From positions 40,088-104,087 of the forward strand of contig QULP01000009.1 of assembly GCA_003481745.1 (NCBI GenBank): a DNA stretch of 64,000 nucleotides, read 5' to 3'. Under the pieces are notes generated by a model that was not told the DNA's origin, made no database searches, and worked only from the letters and a program-made list of their open reading frames with translations. Below, piece by piece: positions 17,190 through 27,658 of the stretch. This DNA is from Firmicutes bacterium OM04-13BH (GTDB taxonomy: Bacteria; Bacillota; Clostridia; Lachnospirales; Lachnospiraceae). A program made the translations under genes and the position numbers. Position 1 is the first letter of the stretch; each line of letters starts with the position of its first letter.

Positions 17190-17450
17190 TCATAAAAAAA
17201 TCCCTATATGACTTGTGCCATATAGAGACGAAATATTCCGCGGTTCCACTCTACTTGAGGATACATTCCTCCGCTTTTCCTCCTTTAACGCAGGATTACG
17301 GACAGGGATTAGCTGTCAGCTTCTGGAGGCACTTTCACACATTCCTTTTTAGAAGGCTTTCAGCCGATGACCCTCTTTCTCTGTAAAAAATTTCTGTGGT
17401 ACTCTTTCCATTCATCGCTTTTTTATATCTTAAATTTATCTTAATCTGTC
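17190..17450 (-). promoter_or_regulatory. T-box leader of cysE-cysS
   Basis: On the minus strand the conserved T-box core AGAGTGGAACCGCGG lies at about 17236-17252, preceded by stem I with an AGAGTA-type bulge near 17390-17410. A candidate specifier TGC (Cys; complement of 17329-17331) follows GAAAG. Downstream a terminator stem CTATATG / CATATAG runs into TTTTTTT (17196-17226). The T-box identity is certain; the exact specifier was read by eye and is probable given the cysteine genes that follow. Confidence 0.88.
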
Positions 17451-17457
17451 TTGTTCT

Positions 17458-17486
17458 AGTTTATTCATAAATGACAAATTTGTCAA
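17458..17486 (-). promoter_or_regulatory. promoter of the cysE T-box transcript
   Basis: TTGACA (17481-17486), 17-base spacer, TAAACT (17458-17463) on the minus strand, just upstream of the T-box leader. Confidence 0.7.
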
Positions 17487-17547
17487 CCTCTATTTCACAG
17501 AACCACTTTTGATTTCACTCCGAAACTACTTTTGGATTCACTAGATG

Positions 17548-17583
17548 AAAAAACCGCAACGTTTTTTAAACGCCACGGTTTTT
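17548..17583 (-). terminator. terminator downstream of gdhA
   Basis: Outer stem AAAAACCG / CGGTTTTT and inner stem CGTTT / AAACG, with mismatches between them, followed by a T-run on the plus side and A-run on the other. It sits 35 bases after the gdhA stop. Confidence 0.6.
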
Positions 17584-17617
17584 CTGTTTTTATAGCAATT
17601 TATTTTCCAAATTTTGA

Positions 17618-19114
<1,497 letters not shown>

Positions 19115-19177
19115 TTATAAAAACTGCATATACTTTGTCGATTTAAAGCACTTTTTACATAAAGTCCGGCATTTGAT

Positions 19178-20734
19178 TCAGCCAATTTTCGTGGTCCACT
19201 CCGAGCAGTCCCAGACCTTTGAAACCAGTCCTTCGTAAAACTCCGGTTCATGGCAGACCATCAAAATTGTTCCTTTGTATTCTTTAAGCGCACGTTTAAG
19301 TTCTTCTTTTGCATCTACATCCAGATGATTGGTCGGCTCATCAAGTACAAGCAGGTTCGTCTCACGGTTAATAATTTTGCATAAACGCACCTTTGCCTGC
19401 TCTCCACCACTTAAGACTCGTACCAGGCTTTCAATGTGTTTTGTCGTCAGCCCGCATTTTGCAAGTGAGGCTCTTACCTCATACTGTGTATAAGACGGAA
19501 ATTCTTCCCAGATTTCCTCGATACAGGTATGCTTATTTCCCTGTGGCATTTCCTGCTCAAAATATCCAATCTCCAGATAATCTCCAAGCACTGCTTTTCC
19601 GCCAAGTGCCGGAATGAGTCCCAAAATACTCTTTAAAAGCGTAGTCTTTCCAATTCCGTTTGCGCCGGCTAAAGCAATCTTTTCACCTCTCTCTACCGTC
19701 AAGGTAAGCGGTTTGGAAAGCGGTTCGTCATATCCAATCACCAATTCTTTCGTCTCTACCACAAAACGACTTGGTGTTCTTGCAGTCTTAAACTGAAATT
19801 CCGGCTTTGGTTTCTCTCTTGCCAGTTCAATAACATCCATTTTATCTAATTTCTTCTGTCTGGACATTGCCATATTTCTGGTTGCCACTCTTGCTTTATT
19901 TCTTGCCACAAAATCTTTTAATTCACTAATTTCCTGCTGTTGTTTCTGATAAGCTGCTTCAAGCTGTGCTTTCTTTACTGCATAAACTTCCTGAAAATGG
20001 TCATAATCGCCCACATATCGTGTTAACTGCTGGTTATCCATGTGATAAATCAGATTGATGACCTGATTTAAAAATGGAATATCATGTGAAATTAACACGA
20101 AGGCATTTTCATACTCCTGCAGATAACGTTTCAGCCATTCAATATGCACCACATCCAGATAGTTCGTAGGCTCGTCCAAAAGCAAAATATCCGGCTTTTC
20201 CAATAGCAGTTTGCCTAACAATACTTTTGTTCTCTGACCACCGCTTAAATCCGTCACATCCTTATCCAGACCGATTTCTGTAAGCCCAAGTGCTCTTGCC
20301 ACTTCTTCTAGCTTAGAATCAATAATATAAAAGTCATGCATCGTAAGCATATCCTGAATTGTTCCAAGTTCTTCCATCATCTGAGTTAACTCTTCTTCAG
20401 ATGCTTCCCCCATCTTATCGCAGATTCCATTCATCTGTTCTTCCATTTCAAACAGCCATCCAAACGCAGACTTTAAGACGTCACGGATTGTCATGCCCTT
20501 TTCAAGCACCGTATGCTGGTCCAGATATCCGACTCTTACATTCTTTGCCCATTCAATCTTTCCCTCATCCGGCATCAACTTTCCGGTTATAATATTCATA
20601 AAGGTAGACTTTCCCTCTCCATTTGCTCCGACAAGCCCGATATGCTCCCCCTTTAACAGACGAAAGGACACATCCTGAAAAATCGCCCTGTCACCAAATC
20701 CATGGGATAAATGTTCTACGTTTAATATACTCAT
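19178..20734 (-). CDS. ABC-F family ATP-binding protein
   Basis: Soluble protein of 518 residues with two ABC ATPase domains and no membrane segment, the hallmark of ABC-F translation factors that act at the ribosomal E site. Walker A motifs are GANGEGKST and GANGIGKTT, signatures LSGGQRTK and LSGGEQAK, and Walker B LLLDEPTNYLD and LVLDEPTNHLD. The linker between domains (residues about 240-310) is charged and helical. Whether it protects against antibiotics or is a housekeeping member such as EttA/YdiF cannot be decided from one sequence. Confidence 0.9.
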   Translation of the reverse strand: MSILNVEHLSHGFGDRAIFQDVSFRLLKGEHIGLVGANGEGKSTFMNIITGKLMPDEGKIEWAKNVRVGYLDQHTVLEKGMTIRDVLKSAFGWLFEMEEQMNGICDKMGEASEEELTQMMEELGTIQDMLTMHDFYIIDSKLEEVARALGLTEIGLDKDVTDLSGGQRTKVLLGKLLLEKPDILLLDEPTNYLDVVHIEWLKRYLQEYENAFVLISHDIPFLNQVINLIYHMDNQQLTRYVGDYDHFQEVYAVKKAQLEAAYQKQQQEISELKDFVARNKARVATRNMAMSRQKKLDKMDVIELAREKPKPEFQFKTARTPSRFVVETKELVIGYDEPLSKPLTLTVERGEKIALAGANGIGKTTLLKSILGLIPALGGKAVLGDYLEIGYFEQEMPQGNKHTCIEEIWEEFPSYTQYEVRASLAKCGLTTKHIESLVRVLSGGEQAKVRLCKIINRETNLLVLDEPTNHLDVDAKEELKRALKEYKGTILMVCHEPEFYEGLVSKVWDCSEWTTKIG

Positions 20735-20788
20735 ACTTTCTTTTTCTCCTGATGTTTTTTATGTGCGCCAAAACTCCTGACGTACCTT

Positions 20789-21328
20789 TTAATTTTTTTT
20801 ACAGCATGCACCGCATCCTGCCGGCATTATACGGTCATCTGCCATGAAATCCCTGGCATCTTGAAGTGCACAGATTGCCTGTGAAGAAATACCTTCTCCA
20901 CTTCCGGTAAATCCAAGTCCCTCTTCTGTTGTTGCCTTGATATTGACCTGATTTTTTTCAATATTCAGAGCTTTGGCCACATTTTCCCGCATTTTTTCAA
21001 TATGCGGCATCATCTTTGGCTTCTGTGCAATAATCGTTGCATCAATGTTATTAATCACGTACATATTCTCTTCTAACAATGCCCCTACATGCTGTAATAA
21101 CTTAATACTTGAAATTCCTTTATATTTCTCATCGGTATCCGGAAAATGCCGTCCGATATCTCCAAGGGCTGCTGCACCTAAAAGTGCATCCATAATCGCA
21201 TGCAAAAGCACATCTGCATCTGAATGTCCAAGCAGCCCCTTTTCCCAGTCAATCTTAACACCACCAAGAATCAGGTCGCGTCCTTCTACCAGTTTGTGTA
21301 CATCATATCCCATTCCTACACGCATCAT
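20789..21328 (-). CDS. ispF: 2-C-methyl-D-erythritol 2,4-cyclodiphosphate synthase
   Basis: Enzyme of the MEP isoprenoid pathway that forms the cyclic diphosphate. Metal-binding GYDVHKL and [11 protein letters not shown] near the N-terminus, [10 protein letters not shown] and the C-terminal [14 protein letters not shown] are typical. At 179 residues it is about 20 longer than usual: an extra tail runs [15 protein letters not shown] with three clustered cysteines. Translation starts at tandem ATGs 21328/21325 behind GGAG. No ispD is adjacent. Confidence 0.94.
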   Translation of the reverse strand: MMRVGMGYDVHKLVEGRDLILGGVKIDWEKGLLGHSDADVLLHAIMDALLGAAALGDIGRHFPDTDEKYKGISSIKLLQHVGALLEENMYVINNIDATIIAQKPKMMPHIEKMRENVAKALNIEKNQVNIKATTEEGLGFTGSGEGISSQAICALQDARDFMADDRIMPAGCGACCKKN

Positions 21329-21361
21329 CTTTTTGAAATTCTCCTTTTTTAGTTTTCTTTG

Positions 21362-21405
21362 AACATAGCAAAAAGCAGAGTAAAAGTCAACACTTCTACT
21401 CCACT
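21362..21405 (-). promoter_or_regulatory. ispF promoter overlapping the terminator of the flavodoxin operon
   Basis: A hairpin AGTGGAGTA / TACTCTGCT followed by TTTTT (21369-21405, minus strand) ends the flavodoxin operon. Inside its loop and 3' arm sits a promoter for ispF: TTGACT (21385-21390), 17-base spacer, TATGTT (21362-21367). Confidence 0.6.
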
Positions 21406-21508
21406 TTCGCTTCTCTTCTCTTTATTCTTTTTACGTTATATTTTATTTTTTATTTTGATTCTATTTGGTTATATTTCTTGTATTTGTTATATTTCTTCTT
21501 GAATTTAT

Positions 21509-21931
21509 TTATGCAAGTGCTTTTCCAAGGTTCTGGCAAGCTTCTTTTGCGTCATCATCTGGTTCATCATTACAGATAACCGGGTCACAGGCAAGTATTG
21601 CACCTGCTGTTTTGCAGTCTTCTTCCCAATTTCTCATCCATTCTCCGTCTCCCCATCCGTAAGAACCGAACAGAGCAATTTTTTTACCGGAAAGTTTTGC
21701 TTTACAATCCTCAAATAATGGTCCGAATTCGTCCTCTTCTAATACTTCATCTCCCATAGCCGGGCATCCAAATGCAACTGCATCGTAATCATTCATTTTA
21801 TCTGCAGCAAAATCATCTGTTGTAAAGGATTCTACTTCTGCGCCTGCAGCTTTTGCTCCATTTGCAACTTCCTCTGCCATAGCTTCTGTATTACCTGTTC
21901 CACTCCAATATACAACTGCAATTTTACTCAT
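21509..21931 (-). CDS. short-chain flavodoxin
   Basis: FMN electron carrier of 140 residues. The phosphate-binding loop is WSGTGNTEAMA at residues 9-19, and the FMN-stacking region includes GCPAMGDEVLEEDEF and SYGWGDGEWM. Acidic overall, as expected. It is the last gene of an operon with DUF2325 and DUF3793 proteins; flavodoxins commonly replace ferredoxin when iron is short, which fits the metalloregulator-like operators in front of the operon. Confidence 0.93.
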   Translation of the reverse strand: MSKIAVVYWSGTGNTEAMAEEVANGAKAAGAEVESFTTDDFAADKMNDYDAVAFGCPAMGDEVLEEDEFGPLFEDCKAKLSGKKIALFGSYGWGDGEWMRNWEEDCKTAGAILACDPVICNDEPDDDAKEACQNLGKALA

Positions 21932-21956
21932 GATTTCTTCGTCTCCTTTTTTCTTT

Positions 21957-22508
21957 TTAAGCTGCCACTGTTAGTTTTTCTACACTTGTACCCTGTCTCC
22001 AAAGTTTTGTGTAAATCCTTGTACACTTTTTAAACTTCTCAAACAATTTCATTGTTTCACACTCATTACAGTAAACTTTCCAGCAACCTGCACATTTACT
22101 GTTTTTTCCTGCGTTCTCGATAAATCCGATAACATCGCCAAGAGGATAGCCAAGAAACAGTCCAATTTCATGAGGGAATTTTTCTTCTAAATTTAATCGT
22201 GCCTTTAAACACGCAATGGCCTCTTCTTCATCAGTATTTTCATATCCATACTTTTTTAGAAATTCTTTTACACCGTTTTTCTGTAAATCTTTTTGAAGTT
22301 TCTCTCTTCTGCATACATAAATCAATGCCGTATCAGCTCTTTTTTTCAAGAGAATCAATGAGACTCCCTTATTCTGAAATTTTTTTTCACACTGTTTCAT
22401 ATGCTGATTTAACTCTTCTTCATCAATAAAACGAACTGAAAAAAGATTCGCCGTCTTTAATCCGGCAAGGGTTGGCGAACAATGCTCCACCAGATACTGT
22501 TCTAGCAT
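21957..22508 (-). CDS. DUF3793 family protein
   Basis: Protein of 183 residues of unknown function. Recognisable DUF3793 features are the N-terminal region CSPTLAGLKTANLF, the FPHEIGLFLGYPLGDVIGF block near residue 120, and a Cys cluster CAGCWKVYCNEC at about 140-152 that could bind metal. Such proteins are found beside flavodoxin and ferrous-iron transport genes in Clostridia. It overlaps the DUF2325 gene by seven bases. Confidence 0.8.
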   Translation of the reverse strand: MLEQYLVEHCSPTLAGLKTANLFSVRFIDEEELNQHMKQCEKKFQNKGVSLILLKKRADTALIYVCRREKLQKDLQKNGVKEFLKKYGYENTDEEEAIACLKARLNLEEKFPHEIGLFLGYPLGDVIGFIENAGKNSKCAGCWKVYCNECETMKLFEKFKKCTRIYTKLWRQGTSVEKLTVAA

Positions 22509-22801
22509 ACTACACTTTCCTTTCCTGTATATTCGTTCAGTACTGTGTGTAAAGCGGCTGCACTGCTTGTATGGATTCTCGCAATCGGAATATTATTCTT
22601 CTTCGCTTCTTGCAATGCGCTGTTTACCATCTTATGAGATACTGTATTTGTAAACAAAATCATCAAATCCGGACAGCCCAGTTTCTTTTTCATAGCGCCT
22701 TTTTCTTTTGCAAATACCTTTGCCTTACAGCCGTAGTTTTTACAGATATTCTGATACTGACAGACCATTCTCTCATTTCCGCCCACAATAACAATACTCA
22801 T
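22502..22801 (-). CDS. DUF2325 domain protein
   Basis: Small Rossmann-like protein of 99 residues beginning MSIVIVGGNERMV, with further DUF2325 hallmarks DLMILFTNTVSHKMVN and IPIARIHTSSAAALH. Function unknown. It is the first gene of the operon with DUF3793 and flavodoxin, and its 5' leader of about 150 bases contains the two GTTAG-N6-CTAAC repeats. Confidence 0.82.
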   Translation of the reverse strand: MSIVIVGGNERMVCQYQNICKNYGCKAKVFAKEKGAMKKKLGCPDLMILFTNTVSHKMVNSALQEAKKNNIPIARIHTSSAAALHTVLNEYTGKESVVC

Positions 22802-22855
22802 TTTAATTCTCCTTTCAAAACAGTTTTTAGTGGTTTATATCAATTTTCTATTTAA

Positions 22856-22987
22856 AGTTAGTCCTTTCTAACTCCATTCTCTTTTTTTGGCGACTGTCTT
22901 TACAGCCGCCTGTGTATGTAGTGTGTGTGTTGTTGGTTAGCTTTATCTAACTGTGATTAGTATACACAATTATCCTATTTCTGTCAA
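22856..22987 (-). promoter_or_regulatory. promoter with twin inverted-repeat operators (DUF2325-flavodoxin operon)
   Basis: Promoter TTGACA (22982-22987), 17-base spacer, TATACT (22959-22964), minus strand. The palindrome GTTAG-N6-CTAAC occurs twice: 22936-22951, covering the likely start site, and 22856-22873 (AGTTAG...CTAACT) in the leader, 79 bases apart centre to centre. The half-site resembles operators of DtxR/IdeR/MntR metalloregulators. A GGCGRCTGT-ACAGYCGCC hairpin lies between them (22890-22911). Confidence 0.65.
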
Positions 22988-23044
22988 TAGTTTTTTTTAA
23001 ATATTTTTTTACATTCTCGCGTTGATTGGATAAATTATTCTATA

Positions 23045-23083
23045 TTAAAAAACTCACAGGGATTTTTTTATCCCTGTGAGTTC
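23045..23083 (-). terminator. terminator of the ara operon
   Basis: AACTCACAGGGA / TCCCTGTGAGTT with an eight-base loop and TTTTTTAATA after it on the minus strand, ten bases beyond the araB stop. Confidence 0.88.
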
Positions 23084-23092
23084 TGCTATTTG

Positions 23093-24691
23093 TTACTGTA
23101 AGTTTTCTACTGCTGCACGTTCAATCGGAAGTCCTTTTTTGTAACGTTCAATAAATGCATCAAATCCTTTTACATCTTCTGCATCTGGTTCCATTTCACT
23201 TCCTGCATTTCCGGCAAATACTTTATTATTCAGATAATCATCTAATGTTTCATTTTCTGCTTTGTTAACCATATAAGAGGCAAGAAGGGCAATTCCCCAT
23301 GCCCCGCCTTCTCCTGCGGTTTCCATAACAGATACCGGAACACCGACTGCACCTGCCATAATCTTCTGTCCCACACCTTTTGTCTTAAACAGACCACCGT
23401 GGCCAAGAATCTTATCGAGTTTTACGTTTTCTTCTTTTAACAAAATATCCAAACCTGTCTTTAATGCGCCAAGTGCAGTATACAGATGCACACGCATAAA
23501 GTTTGCAAGGCTTAATTTGCTGTCCGGCGTACGTGCAAATAATGGACGACCCGCTTCAAATCCTGTGATATGTTCTCCTGAGAAATAGTTATAGGCTAAA
23601 AGTCCGCCACAGTCTTTTTCACCTTCAAGTGCTTTATTATATAATGTTCCAAACAGTTTATTCATATCCACTTCGATTCCAAATGCTTCTGCAAATTCTT
23701 TGAACAGTCCAACCCATGCATTTAAGTCAGAAGTACAGTTGTTGCAGTGCACCATGGCAACCGGACTTCCTGTCGGAGTAGTCACCATATCGATTTCTTT
23801 ATATACTTTGGATAATTCTTTTTCGAGTACTACCATAGCAAACACAGAAGTTCCGGCAGATACGTTACCGGTACGTTTTGCGATACTGTTTGTTGCAGTC
23901 ATACCTGTTCCTGCATCTCCTTCCGGAGGGCATACCGGCACACCTGCTTCCAATGTTCCTGTCGTATCAAGCAGTTTTGCACCTTCTTCTGTTAAAACAC
24001 CTGCTGCATCTCCTGCGCTTAATACTTCCGGAAAGATTTCTTCTAATTTCCAGCTGTATCCTTTTTCAGCCACTTTTTCATTGAATTTTTCTACCATTGT
24101 TGCATTGTAAGTTTTTGTATTCATATCAATCGGAAACATCCCGGAAGCTTCGCCTACACCAAGTACTTTCTTTCCTGTCAGTTTCCAGTGAATATAACCT
24201 GCAAGCGTAGTCTGGAATTTAATTTTAGATACATGTTCTTCTTTATTCAACATTGCCTGATAAAGATGTGCAATGCTCCATCTCTGTGGAATATTAAACT
24301 GAAATAATTCAGTCAGCTCATCAGATGCCTGCTGTGTCATGGTATTTCTCCAGGTACGGAACGGTACTAAGAGCTCATCGCTTTCATTAAATGCCATATA
24401 ACCGTGCATCATCGCACTAAATCCAAGAGCAGCCAGTTTCTTTACTTCTACTCCGTATTTTTCTTTGACATCTTCTGTCATTTTTTTATAGCTATCCTGA
24501 AGACCTGTCCAGATATCTTCTAATGTGTAAGTCCAGATATTGTTCTCCAGACGGTTTTCCCAGTCATGTGCACCGGAAGCAATCGGTTCATTATTTTCTC
24601 CGATTAAAACTGCTTTAATTCTGGTTGAACCAAATTCAATACCAAGTACTGCTTTTCCGTTTTCAATTACGCTTTTTGTATCGAAACCCAT
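23093..24691 (-). CDS. araB: FGGY-family carbohydrate kinase, probable L-ribulokinase
   Basis: Sugar kinase of 532 residues with the two-lobed actin-like FGGY fold: phosphate motif [15 protein letters not shown] at residues 17-31, a middle sugar-binding region ([24 protein letters not shown]), a second phosphate motif [11 protein letters not shown] and the late adenosine motif [14 protein letters not shown]. Its place directly after a ribulose-phosphate epimerase and an AraR-type repressor points to L-ribulose phosphorylation. The protein belongs to a clostridial subgroup that is not close to E. coli AraB, so xylulose or another pentulose cannot be excluded. No araA is in the window. Confidence 0.78.
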   Translation of the reverse strand: MGFDTKSVIENGKAVLGIEFGSTRIKAVLIGENNEPIASGAHDWENRLENNIWTYTLEDIWTGLQDSYKKMTEDVKEKYGVEVKKLAALGFSAMMHGYMAFNESDELLVPFRTWRNTMTQQASDELTELFQFNIPQRWSIAHLYQAMLNKEEHVSKIKFQTTLAGYIHWKLTGKKVLGVGEASGMFPIDMNTKTYNATMVEKFNEKVAEKGYSWKLEEIFPEVLSAGDAAGVLTEEGAKLLDTTGTLEAGVPVCPPEGDAGTGMTATNSIAKRTGNVSAGTSVFAMVVLEKELSKVYKEIDMVTTPTGSPVAMVHCNNCTSDLNAWVGLFKEFAEAFGIEVDMNKLFGTLYNKALEGEKDCGGLLAYNYFSGEHITGFEAGRPLFARTPDSKLSLANFMRVHLYTALGALKTGLDILLKEENVKLDKILGHGGLFKTKGVGQKIMAGAVGVPVSVMETAGEGGAWGIALLASYMVNKAENETLDDYLNNKVFAGNAGSEMEPDAEDVKGFDAFIERYKKGLPIERAAVENLQ

Positions 24692-24744
24692 TTTTGTTTC
24701 CTCCGTTTTTCATTCTATACTCTCAGAATTTTTATAGCCAAAAT

Positions 24745-25434
24745 TTATTTCTGTCCGTAATAAGCATTTGCACCATGTTTTCTGTAATAATGTTTATCCT
24801 GCAGTTCCTGTGGGGCTGGTTTTACCTGCGGATTAATCATTTCACAACGTGCTGCCATTTTTGCGACTTCTTCTAATACGACTGCATTATGTACTGCTTC
24901 ATGTCCATCTTTTCCCCAGGTAAACGGTCCGTGATTTTTACAGAGTACTGCCGGCACTGCTTCGTAATCTTTATCTTTAAAATAATCTGCAATCAGAAGT
25001 CCTGTATTTTTCTCATAAGCACCTTCAATTTCTTCTCTTGTCAGACATCTGACACATGGAATTTCTCCATACATATAATCGGCATGGGTTGTTCCATAAC
25101 ATGGAATACCACGTCCTGCCTGAGCCCAGCTTGTTGCCCATGGAGAATGCGTATGTACGACACCTCCAATGTTTGGAAATGCTTTGTATAATTCCAGATG
25201 AGTTGGCGTATCAGAAGATGGATTGTATCTTCCTTCGATTTTATTTCCTTCTAAATCCATGATAACCATATCATCCGGTGTCAGTTTGTCATAATCCACA
25301 CCACTTGGTTTGATTGCAAAATATCCGGTTTCTCTGTCAATCTGGCTGACATTTCCCCAGGTAAATGTAACCAGTCCGTATTTGGGTAAAAGCATATTTG
25401 CTTCGTATACCGCTTTTTTTAATTCTTCTAACAT
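24745..25434 (-). CDS. araD: L-ribulose-5-phosphate 4-epimerase
   Basis: Class II aldolase/adducin-fold epimerase of 229 residues that turns L-ribulose 5-phosphate into D-xylulose 5-phosphate. Visible are [10 protein letters not shown] (phosphate site), [21 protein letters not shown], the zinc ligands in [13 protein letters not shown] and a third His in NHGPFTWG. Second gene of the araR-araD-araB operon, 34 bases after araR. Confidence 0.92.
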   Translation of the reverse strand: MLEELKKAVYEANMLLPKYGLVTFTWGNVSQIDRETGYFAIKPSGVDYDKLTPDDMVIMDLEGNKIEGRYNPSSDTPTHLELYKAFPNIGGVVHTHSPWATSWAQAGRGIPCYGTTHADYMYGEIPCVRCLTREEIEGAYEKNTGLLIADYFKDKDYEAVPAVLCKNHGPFTWGKDGHEAVHNAVVLEEVAKMAARCEMINPQVKPAPQELQDKHYYRKHGANAYYGQK

Positions 25435-25467
25435 TCTTTTGTCCTCACTTTCTTTTTTGTGTCTCTT

Positions 25468-26577
25468 TTATTTTTGATTTCTATTCCTCGTTGAACCTCG
25501 AACAATTAATTCCGGTTCGATCAATCTCGGAATCTTACTTTTTTCTTCCGGGATTTTTCGAATTTTTTCAAGAAGTAATTCCGCTGCCATTTCACCGAGT
25601 TTTTCCTGTGGATGCGTAATGGTTGTCAGACCTCCCATTCCCTCTCCGATTACAGAATTATCATATCCCGTAACTGAGATATCTGTCGGAACCTGGACTC
25701 CATTTTTTTGCAGACAGTAAATGACTTCCAGCGCAATCTGGTCATTATAACAGACGATTCCGTCCATCTCTTTTTTCTGCTTTAACAACAGTTCCATAAT
25801 CATTCCTGGTTTTGTCTTTCTGTCCTCTGTATGAAACCATACCACCATATCCGGGTCATAAGCAATTCCTGCTTCCTGCAATGCTTTTACATATCCCTTA
25901 TGCCGTTCTCTCCCCTGAGAATCATCTGCCTTAAAAATACCTAAAATTTTCTTATGCCCATAATCTAACAGATGTTTTGTCACCATATACCCGCCCTTGC
26001 AGTCATCCATTAATATATGTGGTTTATCCAACATCTGGGAATATACACCCTGAATAAAAACATAAGGAATTTCATACTCATCCAGCATACCATACAAGTT
26101 CGTATGCCTGCAGAAAATCTGGCTCTTACTCGGCTCGATAATCAGCCCTTCAATATCTTTTGTCAAAATATCTTCAAGCACTTTTTCTTCTTTTGTTCTG
26201 CTGTTTGCTGTATTTTTCAGAATAATACTGTAACCATTTTCCGTCAGTACCTTATCCATCCCTTGAATCAGACGCGGAAAAATATAATCTGAGATATAAG
26301 TCGTCACAACTGCCACATTTCTTGAGTTCTTCAAATGTCCCATTCTCTGAGAACAAAATGTTCCCCTGCCATGTTCCGCCTCAATATATCCCTCATTAAT
26401 CAAAATAGACAGTGCTTTCCGGACTGTGTGACGACTGATTTGATAACGAGCAGACAGCTCATTTTCGGATGGAAGTTTCTCTCCCGGTTTAATCTGACCA
26501 CTTAAAATCGCCTGTTTTAATTCTTCCATCAGTGCATAATACTTTGTCTTTCCATTTTCGTTTGCCACTATACACAC
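25468..26577 (-). CDS. araR: GntR/LacI-type arabinose repressor
   Basis: Chimeric regulator of 369 residues, as AraR of Bacillus: a GntR winged helix-turn-helix (residues about 10-75, KPGEKLPSENELSARYQISRHTVRKAL) and a LacI-type periplasmic-binding effector domain (about 85-365; ends in ELIVRGSTRNR). It heads the operon, so it probably represses its own synthesis and the downstream araD-araB until L-arabinose binds. The palindrome over its promoter is the likely target. Confidence 0.85.
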   Translation of the reverse strand: MCIVANENGKTKYYALMEELKQAILSGQIKPGEKLPSENELSARYQISRHTVRKALSILINEGYIEAEHGRGTFCSQRMGHLKNSRNVAVVTTYISDYIFPRLIQGMDKVLTENGYSIILKNTANSRTKEEKVLEDILTKDIEGLIIEPSKSQIFCRHTNLYGMLDEYEIPYVFIQGVYSQMLDKPHILMDDCKGGYMVTKHLLDYGHKKILGIFKADDSQGRERHKGYVKALQEAGIAYDPDMVVWFHTEDRKTKPGMIMELLLKQKKEMDGIVCYNDQIALEVIYCLQKNGVQVPTDISVTGYDNSVIGEGMGGLTTITHPQEKLGEMAAELLLEKIRKIPEEKSKIPRLIEPELIVRGSTRNRNQK

Positions 26578-26592
26578 TCCTTTGGTTTCTAT

Positions 26593-26622
26593 TTTATAAC
26601 TTGTACGGTGGTATTGACAAGT
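26593..26622 (-). promoter_or_regulatory. araR promoter with overlapping AraR-type operator
   Basis: Minus-strand -35 TTGTCA (26615-26620), 16-base spacer and TATAAA (26593-26598). The palindrome ACTTGT...ACAAGT (26599-26622) fills the spacer and -35. The ACTTGTAC half-site resembles AraR operators of Bacillus (ATTTGTAC arms). Confidence 0.6.
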
Positions 26623-26697
26623 TGTTTTAAAATTTATTCCAGTTGCTGACTACTCCCACAGGCAAGCTTATGGGGGTTCGCCACTAATTCATAACTT

Positions 26698-27318
26698 TTA
26701 ATCAAACATTGTCTCCCAATCTTTGGAACGATACGCCTGAAAACACATCTCAATCTGTTCTTTTGTATTTTTTTCTTCTGCAAGCGGTGGCAGTTCATCC
26801 AGTGAAAAATATCGACTCTGTATGGTTTCAATATTTTCCTGAAATGCTCCGCCGATTACACTGCACTGTACAAAAATTTTACATACTTTATAAGCATAAA
26901 TCGGCAGATTATGCTTCTCTCTGTCCTGCACTGCAATCACACGGTCCGCTGTCACATCCAGTCCCGCTTCTTCTTTTACTTCTTTTATCGTATTTTGTTT
27001 GACAGACTGGTCTACATCAACCCAGCCTCCTGGCAGTGACCATGTCTTATTATTTTCCTGCACAAGTAAAATCTTATCCCCTTTAAAGATTGCTGCCCGA
27101 CAGTCTAATTTTGGCGTCTGAAATCCCACTTCATTGCAAAAGATTTCTTTTACTTTTTCTGTCGGAAGTCCTGACGCTTCACTTAACATCTCTGCGGAAA
27201 TTTCCCGAATCCGCTCAAAACGTTCTATATCAAACTTATCTTTACAATAATACAGGGCACTCTGCGCAAGACTCTGTAATTCCACCGCCCAGTCAAGCCA
27301 TTTTTGTTCTTTTTGCAT
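26698..27318 (-). CDS. NUDIX hydrolase with N-terminal Nudix_hydro_N domain
   Basis: Hydrolase of nucleoside diphosphate-linked compounds, 206 residues. An N-terminal helical domain (residues 1-65) of the kind found in ADP-ribose or ADP-sugar pyrophosphatases precedes the Nudix fold. The Nudix box runs GGWVDVDQSVKQNTIKEVKE with EEAGLDV following; the canonical Arg is Lys, which is tolerated in the family. The substrate is not predictable. It starts 60 bases after the terminator of the candidate small RNA, so that RNA could also be an attenuating leader of this gene. Confidence 0.85.
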   Translation of the reverse strand: MQKEQKWLDWAVELQSLAQSALYYCKDKFDIERFERIREISAEMLSEASGLPTEKVKEIFCNEVGFQTPKLDCRAAIFKGDKILLVQENNKTWSLPGGWVDVDQSVKQNTIKEVKEEAGLDVTADRVIAVQDREKHNLPIYAYKVCKIFVQCSVIGGAFQENIETIQSRYFSLDELPPLAEEKNTKEQIEMCFQAYRSKDWETMFD

Positions 27319-27376
27319 TTACTTTTTCTCCCTTACTGTTTTCTTTTATTGTATCGAATTCCTTTTTCCTTTACAA

Positions 27377-27417
27377 GAAAAAAGAATCCCATACATTTTA
27401 TCGTACGGAATTCTTTT
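27377..27417 (-). terminator. terminator of the candidate small RNA
   Basis: AAGAATTCCGTAC pairs fully with GTATGGGATTCTT (two G-U pairs), followed by TTTTTT on the minus strand. Confidence 0.8.
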
Positions 27418-27527
27418 TCAACGAAATTCTTAGAGGATTTGTAGTTTTTGCGGAGGTATTCTACAAGTCCAACAATACTGTAAAGTTAAGGTTATTCGTA
27501 AAAGAGGAAGACGAATTTCATAACCTT
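27378..27527 (-). ncRNA. candidate small RNA (about 150 nt) with C-rich loops
   Basis: A promoter (27534-27562) and an intrinsic terminator frame 150 bases with no convincing ORF. Read on the minus strand, hairpin 1 is AAGGTT-ATTCGT / ACGAAT-AACCTT with loop CTTCCTCTTTT; hairpin 2 is GGACTTGTAG / CTACAAATCC with a loop holding ACCTCCGC; then the terminator. Two loops that are complementary to ribosome-binding sites suggest a trans-acting repressor of translation. It could instead be a leader of the NUDIX gene. Not matched to a known family. Confidence 0.55.
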
Positions 27528-27533
27528 GAATTC

Positions 27534-27580
27534 ATAATACCCTGTCTTTTTCTACTTCGCAAGCCACCTGGGGGGATTTT
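27534..27580 (-). promoter_or_regulatory. promoter A with upstream G/C palindrome (shared motif)
   Basis: Minus strand: -35 TTGCGA (27557-27562), 17-base spacer, -10 TATTAT (27534-27539). Directly upstream lies ATCCCCCCAGGTGGCTT. The same motif with the same spacing stands before the ABC importer (39.97 kb) and methyltransferase (42.59 kb) promoters. Confidence 0.6.
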
Positions 27581-27658
27581 ACTTTCATTTTTTTCAAGCC
27601 TTGAAAATTCACTGTTTTTATTCTTTTTTTTACTTTTTTAACCCTATCCAGGGGATTT

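Noticed and set aside
26614..26619. Plus-strand TTGACA near the araR promoter
   Set aside because: No -10 at the right distance and no plus-strand gene follows; it is the complement of the araR -35/operator.
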